From: Nitrosomonas sp.
Lineage (GTDB): Bacteria > Pseudomonadota > Gammaproteobacteria > Burkholderiales > Nitrosomonadaceae
NCBI GenBank assembly: GCA_016710135.1
Contig: JADJLM010000002.1
Location: 372,001-436,000, forward strand
Reading direction: 5' to 3'
Length of the DNA: 64,000 nt
Every line of letters begins with the position of its first letter. Position 1 is the first letter of the stretch. This document shows positions 17,565 through 26,422 of this stretch, in pieces. The translations under genes were made by a program, and so were the position numbers. The notes under the pieces are model-generated. The model was not told the DNA's origin. It ran no database searches and saw only the letters and a list, made by a program, of their open reading frames with translations.

Positions 17565-17940
17565 GAGCACCGCAAGTTGCTAAAAAAGCTAATGGCTGAT
17601 GTTTAATCTTTAGTGCATAAAAAAATTATACGCGTGAATAAGTCACACGTCAATATAATCGTGTAATTTATTTACACGAAATGACGAGTGGAATATTAGA
17701 TTGGATATTCTTAGGCTGAGATTAATCTATTTTTTTTCATAGTTATTCAGTCAATGAAAGCAGATTATTGATAATATGATTCCGCAGTCATTTAGCTAAA
17801 CTGATAACTTTTGCATGAAATGAGCAAGAAGTTCAGGTAAGTAATTCAGAGGAATAAGGCTTAGCCTTGCATTCTTAAACGAATGAACGTAACATTCAGA
17901 CTTCGGAGTATCTGTAAGTAGAAAATAGATTTAATTCATT
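17565..17940 (+). promoter_or_regulatory. Long leader/upstream region of rpsT with twin 21-bp palindromes
   Basis: 376 bases without a gene. It carries ACGCGTGA-N5-TCACACGT (17630-17650; one mismatch) and TCGTGTAA-N5-TTACACGA (17659-17679; perfect). The two related palindromes are eight bases apart and about 29 bases centre to centre, a spacing close to three helix turns. This is a likely double operator for an unknown dimeric regulator. Closer to rpsT there is a small hairpin AAGGC/GCCTT (near 17857-17870) and no clear Shine-Dalgarno sequence before the rpsT ATG. Confidence 0.45.
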
Positions 17941-18204
17941 ATGGCGAATACAGCACAATCAAAGAAGCGAGCAAGACAAACGATCGTTAGAAGAAGTCGG
18001 AACTTTCGATTGCGGACAAGAATGAGAACTGCGATTAAAAGTGTTAGAAAAGCAATCGAATCAGGTGATAAGGAATTGGCGCAGTCAGTCTTTAGACAAT
18101 CAACTAAAATTTTAGATTCGATTGCGAGTAAAGGAATCATCCATAAAAACAAAGCGGCACGGCATAAAAGTCGTTTATCGCATTCAATAAAAGTGATGGC
18201 CTAG
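17941..18204 (+). CDS. rpsT: 30S ribosomal protein S20
   Basis: 87 residues, basic: MANTAQSKKRARQ start, RTRMRTAIKSVRKAIESG middle and KNKAARHKSRLS end are the S20 hallmarks. S20 binds 16S rRNA helix 44 and 9 regions early in assembly. It stands 77 bases before hao. Frame intact; no ribosome binding site of the usual kind is seen, which is common for autoregulated rpsT genes. Confidence 0.97.
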   Translation: MANTAQSKKRARQTIVRRSRNFRLRTRMRTAIKSVRKAIESGDKELAQSVFRQSTKILDSIASKGIIHKNKAARHKSRLSHSIKVMA

Positions 18205-18281
18205 TAGATGGCTTAATATGTAAATATTAAATGTTCGTGTTAGTGTTTTCTTTTTAAAACAAGAAAAGGAGGAGAGAGTAG

Positions 18282-19991
18282 ATGAATACTGGGGGATGGA
18301 AGAAGGGAATGATGCTGGTAGCGGGGCTGATGTTTGCTGGGGTATTGCAAGCGAACATCTCGACGGTACCGGACGAGACATACAAGGCGTTAAATTTGGA
18401 CAGAGCGAAAGCGACGCCGAAGGAGACGTATGATGCGTTAGTGAAGCGCTATAAGGATCCTGCGCAAGGTGCTGGATCTGGGACATTGTCGAAGTACTGG
18501 GAACCGATCCCGTATGGAATCTATTTAGACCCGGCGACATTTTACAAACCGCCGGTATCGATGAAAGAGACGGCTGGTCGTAAAGAATGCGTAGAATGCC
18601 ACACAGACGAATCACCGGTATGGGTACAAGCATGGAAACGCAGCACCCATGCTAACTTGGATAAAGTACGCAATATGAAAGCGGACGATCCTTTGTACTA
18701 CAAGAAAGAAAAGTTAGAAGAAGTAGAAAACAACCTACGCTCTATGGGTAAACTGGGTGCAGACGAGAAGCTGAAAGAAGTAGGCTGTATTGACTGCCAC
18801 GTTGAAGTCAACGCGAAGAAGAAAGCTGATCACACTAAAGATTTGATCATGCCGACTGCGGACGTATGCGGGACCTGCCACTTACGTGAATTTGCGGAAC
18901 GTGAATCGGAACGTGACACCATGATATGGGAAGATGGCCAATGGCCGGACGGACGTCCATCTCATGCGTTGGACTACAAAGCGAACGTAGAAACCACCGT
19001 ATGGGCTGCGATGCCACAACGCGAAGTAGCGGAAGGCTGCTCAATGTGCCATACCAACCAAAACAAATGTGACTCCTGCCACACACGCCATGAATTTTCT
19101 GCAGCGGAATCCCGTAAACCAGAAGCCTGTGCGACCTGTCATAGTGGTGTAGACCACAACAACTGGGAAGCTTACTCCATGTCAAAACATGGAAAAATGG
19201 CTTCGATGTTTGGTGACAGATGGAACTGGGAAGTCCCATTGAAAGACGCCTATGCTAAAGGTGGACAAAATGCACCGACCTGTGCGGGCTGTCATATGGA
19301 ATATGAAGGTCAATACGCCCACAACATGGTACGTAAAATCCGTTGGGCGAACTATCCATTTGTTCCAGGGATATCAGAAAATATTAACAGCGAATGGTCA
19401 GAAGCACGCTTAGACTCATGGGTTGTCACCTGTACCCAATGTCACTCAGAACGGTTTGCACGCTCTTACTTAGAACTGATGGACAAAGGAACGTTAGCGG
19501 GCCTGGCTAAATACCAAGAAGCCAATGATGTTGTGCATCAACTCTACAAAGAAGGACTGTTAACAGGACAAAAAACCAATCGTTCTGCACCGCCTGCACC
19601 GGAGAAAGAAGGCTATGCTTACTTTGCCCAGCTTTTCTGGTCAAAAGGTAACAGCCCTGCAGCAATTGAGTTGAAAGTACTTGAAATGCACGAAAATGAC
19701 CTAGCGAAGATGCACGTTGGATTAGCCCACGTTAATCCAGGTGGCTGGACCTATACCGAAGGATGGGGACCGATCAACCGTGCGTATGTTGAAATACAAG
19801 ACGAAAACACACGCATTCGTGAAATGGTTGCACTGCAAGAGCGCGTTAACAAGCTTGAAGCGGGCAAAACCAGTCTACTTGACCTAAACGGCACCAGTGA
19901 GAAGATATCACTCGGTGGATTAGGTGGAGGCATGTTACTTGCTGGAACGATTGCACTGATCGGATGGCGTAACAAGCGTAAACAAAGCTAG
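18282..19991 (+). CDS. hao: Hydroxylamine oxidoreductase (octahaem)
   Basis: 569 residues. Periplasmic enzyme that oxidises hydroxylamine in ammonia oxidation. A signal peptide (1-24, ending LQA) is followed by eight CXXCH motifs at residues 103, 169, 196, 253, 263, 283, 334 and 384. Tyr491 in GGWTYTEGWG is at the place expected for the tyrosine that cross-links to haem P460 of the neighbouring subunit. A C-terminal hydrophobic helix (about 544-561) followed by RNKRKQS suggests a membrane-anchored precursor. AAAGGAGGAG before the ATG is a very strong ribosome binding site, and a TTTTCTT/AAGAAAA hairpin sits right in front of it. Frame intact. Confidence 0.98.
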   Translation: MNTGGWKKGMMLVAGLMFAGVLQANISTVPDETYKALNLDRAKATPKETYDALVKRYKDPAQGAGSGTLSKYWEPIPYGIYLDPATFYKPPVSMKETAGRKECVECHTDESPVWVQAWKRSTHANLDKVRNMKADDPLYYKKEKLEEVENNLRSMGKLGADEKLKEVGCIDCHVEVNAKKKADHTKDLIMPTADVCGTCHLREFAERESERDTMIWEDGQWPDGRPSHALDYKANVETTVWAAMPQREVAEGCSMCHTNQNKCDSCHTRHEFSAAESRKPEACATCHSGVDHNNWEAYSMSKHGKMASMFGDRWNWEVPLKDAYAKGGQNAPTCAGCHMEYEGQYAHNMVRKIRWANYPFVPGISENINSEWSEARLDSWVVTCTQCHSERFARSYLELMDKGTLAGLAKYQEANDVVHQLYKEGLLTGQKTNRSAPPAPEKEGYAYFAQLFWSKGNSPAAIELKVLEMHENDLAKMHVGLAHVNPGGWTYTEGWGPINRAYVEIQDENTRIREMVALQERVNKLEAGKTSLLDLNGTSEKISLGGLGGGMLLAGTIALIGWRNKRKQS

Positions 19992-19994
19992 AGC

Positions 19995-21022
19995 GTGGTT
20001 GCATCAACAGAAAGTCAGCGCCTGGATGACGGGCGCTGGTCAGACAAATTACTCCCGTTACTTGGAATTGCTCTCGTAACGGGAGGTCTCGTTTTGCTAG
20101 GCTGGTTTGCCTACTTATGGTTTACACCCGGGGAAGCACCTTACCAATACCGACTCATCAAAGAAGGTGAAGCCAAGCAATTTCCAGAACTTGAATTAGA
20201 ATACTGGCCGGACCTGACGATTAACAAATATGAAGTCAGGACAGCTGGGATCGACAAACCGCTCGCCCAAGCTTATTTTGGACGACGCGACAAAGGTCAC
20301 TCTGTGATGCTCAATTGGAGCAATAACACAGCCGAAGCACTAATTGGATTGGACCGCAAACCATCGGAACTGACCACCTTAGCTGAAGTTATCGGTAAGC
20401 ACGCCACACCGGAGAGCGTCATTCTCGCTTGGTGGGACACCTCCCGTCAGATCCAACTGCTAACGGGACGAAACACCCTGTTTAAGACCCCGCTCTACGA
20501 ACCACTCATTGTTCCTGCATTATGGCAAGAAAGCCAAAAAGCCATTTTGAACTATGAACAACAGATGGTGACAGAAAAGGCCAGCGAAACAGAACGCGAG
20601 CAATTCAAGCAATTTAGCGAAGCGCTGTTACTACCACCAGAAGAAGGCGTCAAACGGCTACGATCTTTAGTCAAACCAGGACAAGAAACCCTGCTAGTTG
20701 TACACGTGACCGATCTTTACAAATTGGACTCATGCACCCGGAAAAGTTTGGTGTTGCGTATAAGAACTTTCCGATGACAGGAAACATTCACGGCATGATC
20801 AACCACATGAAAGTACAGCTCAAAGAACACGGTTATACGACCTATACACCGCAATCGATCACCGATAACGATATTCGCGTATTTTTCCTAACCGATGAGA
20901 AAAGCACCCAAACGCTACTGGCCCACATGCTGCCGTTTACCGGCAGAGATCCACCAACGGAACTCAAGGTAGCGCAACTGGTTTATCAACAAGGAGGGTA
21001 CTGGGTCTATAAACTACCGTAA
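19995..21022 (+). CDS. haoB: HaoB (orf2 of the hao cluster), one frameshift
   Basis: About 342 residues when repaired, the size expected of the hao-linked orf2 protein. One N-terminal membrane helix (LLGIALVTGGLVLLGWFAYLW) and a large, probably periplasmic domain. Start GTG is 3 bases after the hao stop, so translation is likely coupled. The frame breaks at GG 20726-20727: one more G gives LYKLGLMHPEKFGVAYKNF and joins both parts. Function is not established; it is conserved next to hao in ammonia oxidisers. Confidence 0.85.
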
Positions 21023-21034
21023 TCGAATAGACCC
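21003..21034 (+). promoter_or_regulatory. Hairpin over the haoB stop codon
   Basis: Arms GGGTCTAT (21003-21010) and ATAGACCC (21027-21034) are exactly complementary and enclose the haoB stop. It is followed by AT-rich DNA and not a T-run, so it may be an RNA processing or stabilising site that separates haoB from the highly expressed cycA message. Confidence 0.4.
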
Positions 21035-21116
21035 ATTTACACAATCTGATGATCGCGTACAATTATGATAAGGAACGACAATATTTTTATCTATTAAGTT
21101 GAGGATAGGAGAGAAC

Positions 21117-21838
21117 ATGAAGTTAATAACCACTTATGCACTCGCTGCTGTGGCGATGATAATGTTTTTACAGGGAATGTACTAGCGGCAGGAGAAGCAT
21201 TTGAAGGACGTAAGAAATGTAGCTCATGCCATAAATCGCAAGCGAAATCGTGGGGAGACACGGCGCATGCGAAAGCGATGGAATCGTTAAAACCGGAAGT
21301 CAAGAAAGAAGCCAAGCTCAAAGCGAAGCTAGATCCTGCGAAAGACTACACTCAAGATAAAGACTGCGTAGGTTGCCATGTTGATGGGTATGGCAAACAA
21401 GGCGGTTATACGGTTGATACACCGAGTAAATACCTAACTGGGGTTGGATGTGAATCCTGCCATGGACCGGGAAAGAAATACCGTGGGGATCATCGTAAAG
21501 CGGGGCAAAACTTTGAGAAATCGGGTAAAACCACGCAACGTAAAGTATTGGTAGAAAAAGGGCAAGACTTTGCGTTTGAAGAAAGCTGTAATGCATGCCA
21601 TATGAACTATGAAGGATCGCCTTGGAAAGGAGCGAAGGCACCTTATACGCCATACACGCCAGATGTTGATGCGAAGTATAAATTTGAATTTGACAAGATG
21701 GTAAAAAATGAGAAGGCGATGCATGAACATTACAAATTAGATGGTGCATTTGAAGGCGAGCCTAAGTTTAAATATCATGATGAATTCCAAGCTAGCGCTA
21801 AGGTAGCTAAAAAAGACGATAAAAAAGGAAAAGAGTAA
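21117..21838 (+). CDS. cycA: Cytochrome c554, tetrahaem (one frameshift in signal peptide)
   Basis: About 240 residues when repaired. Accepts electrons from HAO in the periplasm. Four CXXCH motifs at about residues 35, 84, 112 and 158 (CSSCH, CVGCH, CESCH, CNACH). The ATG at 21117 has TAGGAGAG upstream. The run of five T at 21165-21169 should be six: then the signal peptide reads MIMFFTGNVLAAGEAF and joins the mature protein. As written, translation stops at codon 23, which an ammonia oxidiser could hardly tolerate unless other copies exist; Nitrosomonas species often have several hao-cycA copies. Confidence 0.93.
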
Positions 21839-21869
21839 AAATTCTAGCTTTAATAGAAAGTAATAAAGC

Positions 21870-21903
21870 ATAACTGAAGAAGTAAGCTTACTTCTTCAGT
21901 TAT
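21870..21903 (+). repeat. 34-bp perfect palindrome after cycA
   Basis: Two 17-base arms centred on AAGCTT with no spacer: ATAACTGAAGAAGTAAG and its exact inverse. It begins 32 bases after the cycA stop. As RNA it would form a strong hairpin that can protect or end the cycA message; as DNA it is a perfect two-fold site. Confidence 0.8.
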
Positions 21904-21967
21904 CGAGATTAAAGCTTTTATTAGAGATAGAGATGTTCGTTTTATATTCAATGATATAACTTGTTTC

Positions 21968-22000
21968 AAGCCCGCCATGATGACGATGGCGGGCTTTTAT
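21968..22000 (+). terminator. Intrinsic terminator downstream of cycA
   Basis: Arms AAGCCCGCCAT and ATGGCGGGCTT, eleven bases each and exactly complementary, around a seven-base loop, followed by TTATTTT. It closes the hao-haoB-cycA unit just before the next gene. The symmetric A and T flanks mean it could also work on the other strand. Confidence 0.88.
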
Positions 22001-22011
22001 TTTAAAATTAG

Positions 22012-22785
22012 ATGAAACTTCGTTATTTTCCCTCACCTGATACAGCCTATATCCATAGAGGTAGAGATTATTTTATCGCCGGATTTACTTTCTTCTGTGT
22101 TGCAGTAAGTCTAGTCATCGATGCCCACGCAAACCTACTCATACAGAATATTTTGGGTGTTATCGCCTGGGTTTTCTTAGTAGGTTTATTGATCGGGGAA
22201 AACCGGGAAATTAGAGTCCAAGTTGTGATAGCAGTTGCATTTGCTACGGCTGGGGAACATTTTGCATCGATTTATATGGGCGGATATACCTATCGTTTTG
22301 AGAACGTTCCTTTGTACATTCCTCCTGGTCATGGCATGGTGTACCTAACTGCGGTTGCGCTAGCGCGTTCAGGTTTTTTTCTTAAATATGCTCGGAAAAT
22401 AGCATTATTTGTCGTGGTAACTTGTGGCATATGGTCGCTTTGGGGAATTAGCGGTATTTCAGCGCAAGGGGATCAAGTTGGAGCAATTTTATACTGCGTT
22501 TTTTTAATCTATCTCTTTAAAGGTCGCTCACCCATGGTTTATCTAGCTGCATTTTTTATTACGACATGGCTAGAAATAATTGGCACAGCGGCTGGAACTT
22601 GGAAATGGGCAGCACTTGAACCTATTTTCCAGTTATCACAAGGTAATCCACCGAGTGGTGTATCAGCATGGTATTGTCTCGTCGATGCCGTTGCAATTGG
22701 CTGTGCGCCGATTGTGCTTAAAGGCATGAATAGAATAGCTGATTGGACAAAATCGGCGAGATCCGTGTTAGTAAATAGGAGATAA
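22012..22785 (+). CDS. Polytopic membrane protein of unknown function
   Basis: 257 residues with about seven membrane helices. Conserved-looking polar residues lie near helices: GEHFASIYMGGYTYRFENVP, PPGHGMVYLTAVALARS and WLEIIGTAAGTWKW. The E-H, GxxY and PxGHGMxY residues buried in the membrane hint at a metal or cofactor site, but I do not recognise the family. It sits alone between the cycA terminator and a helicase gene. Confidence 0.7.
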   Translation: MKLRYFPSPDTAYIHRGRDYFIAGFTFFCVAVSLVIDAHANLLIQNILGVIAWVFLVGLLIGENREIRVQVVIAVAFATAGEHFASIYMGGYTYRFENVPLYIPPGHGMVYLTAVALARSGFFLKYARKIALFVVVTCGIWSLWGISGISAQGDQVGAILYCVFLIYLFKGRSPMVYLAAFFITTWLEIIGTAAGTWKWAALEPIFQLSQGNPPSGVSAWYCLVDAVAIGCAPIVLKGMNRIADWTKSARSVLVNRR

Positions 22786-22820
22786 CGTATTTATCAACAT
22801 TTTTTAACGATTAACATAAT

Positions 22821-24239
22821 ATGGTTCAAATATTATCATTTGATCAATTAGGATTAACACAAGAGCTACTGAAAGCGATTGTTGATCAGGGCTATACTGA
22901 GCCGACTCCTATACAAGCCAAAGTTATTCCGCCCATTATCGAAGGTAGAGATATTATGGGGAGCGCTGAAACCGGTACAGGTAAAACAGCCGGTTTTACT
23001 TTACCGATGTTATATCGATTACAACCTCACGCAAATTCCAGTACATCGCCAGCCAAACACCCGACGCGCGCATTAATTCTTGCTCCAACTCGTGAGCTTG
23101 CAACCCAAATTTATGGCAGCGTAAGAGAGTACGGCAAATATCTTCAGCTCCGATGTACCGTTATATATGGGGGGGTGAATATTGATACCCAAATTAAGGA
23201 ATTGCAGGCTGGTGTTGAAATTTTGGTAGCAACGCCGGGCCGCTTGTTGGATCATATTGATCAAAGAAATATTAATTTATCAAAAATTGAAATGATCATC
23301 TTAGATGAAGCGGATCGTATGCTGGATATGGGATTCTTACCTGATATCAAGCGTATTCTAGCCTTATTGCCTCCAGAGCGGCAGAGCCTTATTTTTTCGG
23401 CAACCTTTAACGATGAAATCCGGAAGCTTGCGGATAAATTATTAAAAGAACCGTTGCTGATTGAAGTGGCAAAGCGTAATGCGATTAATGAGTCGATTGC
23501 CCATGTGGTTCACCTAGTTTCTATTAAACATAAATTCGATTTGCTACTACAGCTGCTGAAGCAGGCTGATTCAAATCCAATTCTGATCTTTGTGAGAACA
23601 AAGCAAGGTGTAGATTATCTTGTTAAACAATTGCTTCGATCGGAAATTTTAGTTTCTGCAATTCATGGCGATAAAAACCAACAGCAACGTACACAGGCAC
23701 TTTCAGATTTCAAAGAAGGGAAAATGAAAGCGCTGGTTGCTACAGATATTGCTGCGCGGGGATTGGATATTGAGAATTTGAATTGTGTCATCAATTTTGA
23801 ATTACCGGGCTCCCCTGAAGACTATATTCATCGGATAGGGCGTACTGGAAGGGCTGGTTGTAAGGGCAATGCGATTTCTTTAGTAAGCTCTTCTGAGAAA
23901 GAATTACTCATTAACATTGAGAAGCTTCTTGGAACAAAATTGGAAATTAAAGAAACACCTGGATTTGAAGTAGAAGAAACTGGCAATAATCAATCATCTA
24001 ATCTACCTGCTCAATCATTTACTAGAAGAAAGGAAAGGCAACCTCAATCAAATTCATATCCTAAAAAACGGAAGATTGCTCCAACGATTGATCCTATTTT
24101 TACGCAACCTTATGTTCCTCCGGTAATAGTTGATAAAACGAATACAATAGAGGAAGGAATCGCGCCTAGGGTTTTTAAAACAAGTAAGAAAGTTATTCCC
24201 GCTTTATTTGCACCACCTATCAATCAGAAACTGAAATAA
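22821..24239 (+). CDS. DEAD-box RNA helicase, RhlE-like
   Basis: 472 residues. Q motif (FDQLGLTQELLKAI, then GYTEPTPIQ), motif I AETGTGKT (49-56), PTRELA, TPGRLLD, DEADRMLDMGF, SATF, and HRIGRTGRAG in the second RecA domain are all present. The last 110 residues form a basic, low-complexity tail (RRKERQPQSNSYPKKRK) typical of RhlE proteins. Frame intact. Confidence 0.93.
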   Translation: MVQILSFDQLGLTQELLKAIVDQGYTEPTPIQAKVIPPIIEGRDIMGSAETGTGKTAGFTLPMLYRLQPHANSSTSPAKHPTRALILAPTRELATQIYGSVREYGKYLQLRCTVIYGGVNIDTQIKELQAGVEILVATPGRLLDHIDQRNINLSKIEMIILDEADRMLDMGFLPDIKRILALLPPERQSLIFSATFNDEIRKLADKLLKEPLLIEVAKRNAINESIAHVVHLVSIKHKFDLLLQLLKQADSNPILIFVRTKQGVDYLVKQLLRSEILVSAIHGDKNQQQRTQALSDFKEGKMKALVATDIAARGLDIENLNCVINFELPGSPEDYIHRIGRTGRAGCKGNAISLVSSSEKELLINIEKLLGTKLEIKETPGFEVEETGNNQSSNLPAQSFTRRKERQPQSNSYPKKRKIAPTIDPIFTQPYVPPVIVDKTNTIEEGIAPRVFKTSKKVIPALFAPPINQKLK

Positions 24240-24480
24240 AATAATCATTTAGCCTTATCTATTTCAATGGCTTCTTGCGGTTACGCAAGCTATTAGGCTT
24301 ATTTGTAGCTTTAGCACCATGAGTTTCTCAATCATAAGTTCGCGTTAGCTAGCTCCCCCCTCAATTTCTTCTTAACCACTTCTTTAGTAAGAAAAGATCA
24401 GCATTTCGGTATTTTTTTCATAGATGGAAGTAGCCAATCGAGTGATAGTCTTTGTATATACAAGAATAGGGCTATAGTCG

Positions 24481-25735
24481 ATGGGTCATGAGTTAGAGCA
24501 GTTTTACGCGATATTTTTTGAAGAAGCGAGTGAGTTGCTGGTAGACATGGAAACGCACTTGCTGGAACTGGATATTGAATCGCCGGATCTGGAAGAACTG
24601 AATGCGATCTTCCGGGCGGCGCACTCGATCAAAGGTGGAGCCAGGGCGTTTGGGTTTACCGACATGACCGAGACCACGCATATGCTGGAATCGTTATTAG
24701 ATAAGCTGCGTAAAGGCGAAATGGCGGTCAGCAGTCAAATGATCGATGTTTTTCTCCAATCGGGAGATTTACTCAAACGACAACTTGGTGGACATCGAGG
24801 CGATGAAGGCGTCGATACAACAGATGTTGATGGCGTAGTCAACAAGCTCGAAGAACTCATGGACAACCCGGGCAAGGCACTGCAACAAGCAGCGCCTACC
24901 GAAGCAGAACTGAAAGTAGAGACACCAGTAATTGTTGAAGAAGTTGAGCATGGACCTATCGAAGCTCCCAGTAAATCGACACCCGCAAAACCTACTTACC
25001 GTATTCAATTTGCCTGTGGTGAAGGGCAAATTGTGCATGCCATGAGTTCCATCAATGATAGCTCGAAGAAGATTGCCGACATTATCAGTGTGATCGATGG
25101 CATTGCGCGTTCCAGACTAATATTCTGGCATTGAATGCGGCGGTTGAATCTGCTAGAGCCGGAGAGCAAGGGCGAGGGTTTGCGGTAGTTACGACGGAAG
25201 TAAGGGCGCTAGCGCAACGATCAGCGGTAGCGGCCAAGGAAATCAAAGAACTGATTAGTGATTCGGTCAACGAGGTTGAAGATGGAACCAAACTGGTGGA
25301 TCAAGCGGGTAAGACGAGGGATGAGAGATCGTTTCATCGGTGAAACGCGTAACAGACATTATGACGCAGATTGCATCGGTATCACAGGAACAAAGAGCGG
25401 GAATTGAACAAGTGAATAATTCGATCACGAAGATGGATGAGATCACTCAGCAGAACGCATCGTTGGTAGAAGAAGCGGCGGCGGCATCGGAATCGATGCG
25501 TGAGCAAATGGAGCAACTTACGCAGGCGATGAAGGTATTCAGACTAGCACAAGGGGCCGCATCGAACCAGAGTGCGCAAATGGTTGAGCGGCATGGGCCG
25601 AATCGTGCGAAGAATGTAGAACGCATCCATCAAGCTAGCGCTGCTGATAAAGCTAAGAAAGGGCAGTATGTATTGCCTGATCCTGCAAAAAGTTGGGCAC
25701 CGATGATGATTGGGAAGCGTTTTGATTTTGTGTGA
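24481..25735 (+). pseudogene. cheA-methyl-accepting receptor fusion, broken
   Basis: Residues 1 to about 178 are the front of CheA: an HPt domain with phosphorylated histidine in FRAAHSIKGGARAFGF, then the linker and the start of the next domain (PTYRIQFA). Immediately after, the sequence becomes the signalling end of a chemoreceptor (MSSINDSSKKIADIISVIDGIA, then NILALNAAVESARAGEQGRGFAVV). The CheA kinase core, the usual cheW and the receptor's sensor half are missing. The receptor part has two further 2-base insertions (CG at about 25105-25109, AG at about 25323-25328) that break the frame. Inverted 9-mers CAATTTGCC and GGCAAATTG (25006-25014, 25025-25033) sit at the join. Confidence 0.85.
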
Positions 25736-25794
25736 GCGCAACATCGCCCTTTTGCTAACGATTATGAATATCTATAGAAATAAATCGATTGATT

Positions 25795-26388
25795 ATGGGT
25801 GACGAGGTAAGCTGTCAGTCCGCAAGATATCGCTACTTTAATTGCAAACTTAATCGTGAAGTCGTAAAGCTATTGCCTGGTGAGTTTTATGTGAGCGTTG
25901 ACGATGTTGTAATGGAAACTGTACTGGGTTCCTGTGTTGCCGCTTGTATTTATGATCCAAATCAAGGTATTGGTGGCATGAACCACTTTTTATTACCTGC
26001 GCCGCCTATTCAAGGTAGTGAGAAAGACCGTGCTTCCGCGCGTTATGGAGAGTATGCCATGGATATCCTCATTCAAGAAGTGATCAGAATGGGAGCAATA
26101 CGAAGCAATTTAGAGGCTAAATTGTTTGGTGGTGGTAATGTACAGCGCAATATGACCCAAATGAATATTGGTGAGAAAAATGCTGATTTTGCGTTGGGCT
26201 ATGTAAAACGGAAAGAAATCCATTTGGCAGGTTACGATTTAGTAGATATCTGTTCGCGTAAAATAATTTTCTATCCAAAGGATGGGCTTGTAATGGTTAA
26301 AAAGCTAAAAGTTGAATCGGCCTCATCTATCAATGATGAAAAGAGGTATGAATCGATTTTACAATGCAAAGAAGAAAGCAATCGATAA
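25795..26388 (+). CDS. cheD: CheD, receptor glutamine deamidase
   Basis: About 197 residues from the ATG at 25795; a TTG six bases upstream is the other option. CheD deamidates receptor glutamines. The family core is intact: TVLGSC with the catalytic Cys (about 47), GIGGMNHFLLP with the catalytic His (about 64), and AKLFGGGNV. It lies between the broken receptor and the broken cheB, with no cheR between, so it may now be without function even though its frame is whole. Confidence 0.88.
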   Translation: MGDEVSCQSARYRYFNCKLNREVVKLLPGEFYVSVDDVVMETVLGSCVAACIYDPNQGIGGMNHFLLPAPPIQGSEKDRASARYGEYAMDILIQEVIRMGAIRSNLEAKLFGGGNVQRNMTQMNIGEKNADFALGYVKRKEIHLAGYDLVDICSRKIIFYPKDGLVMVKKLKVESASSINDEKRYESILQCKEESNR

Positions 26389-26422
26389 GAATCACTTACA
26401 GAATCGAAATTGAATCCGCGTG

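Noticed and set aside
18847..19239. Opposite-strand frame within hao
   Set aside because: It is a shadow of the haem-rich coding strand with no start signal.
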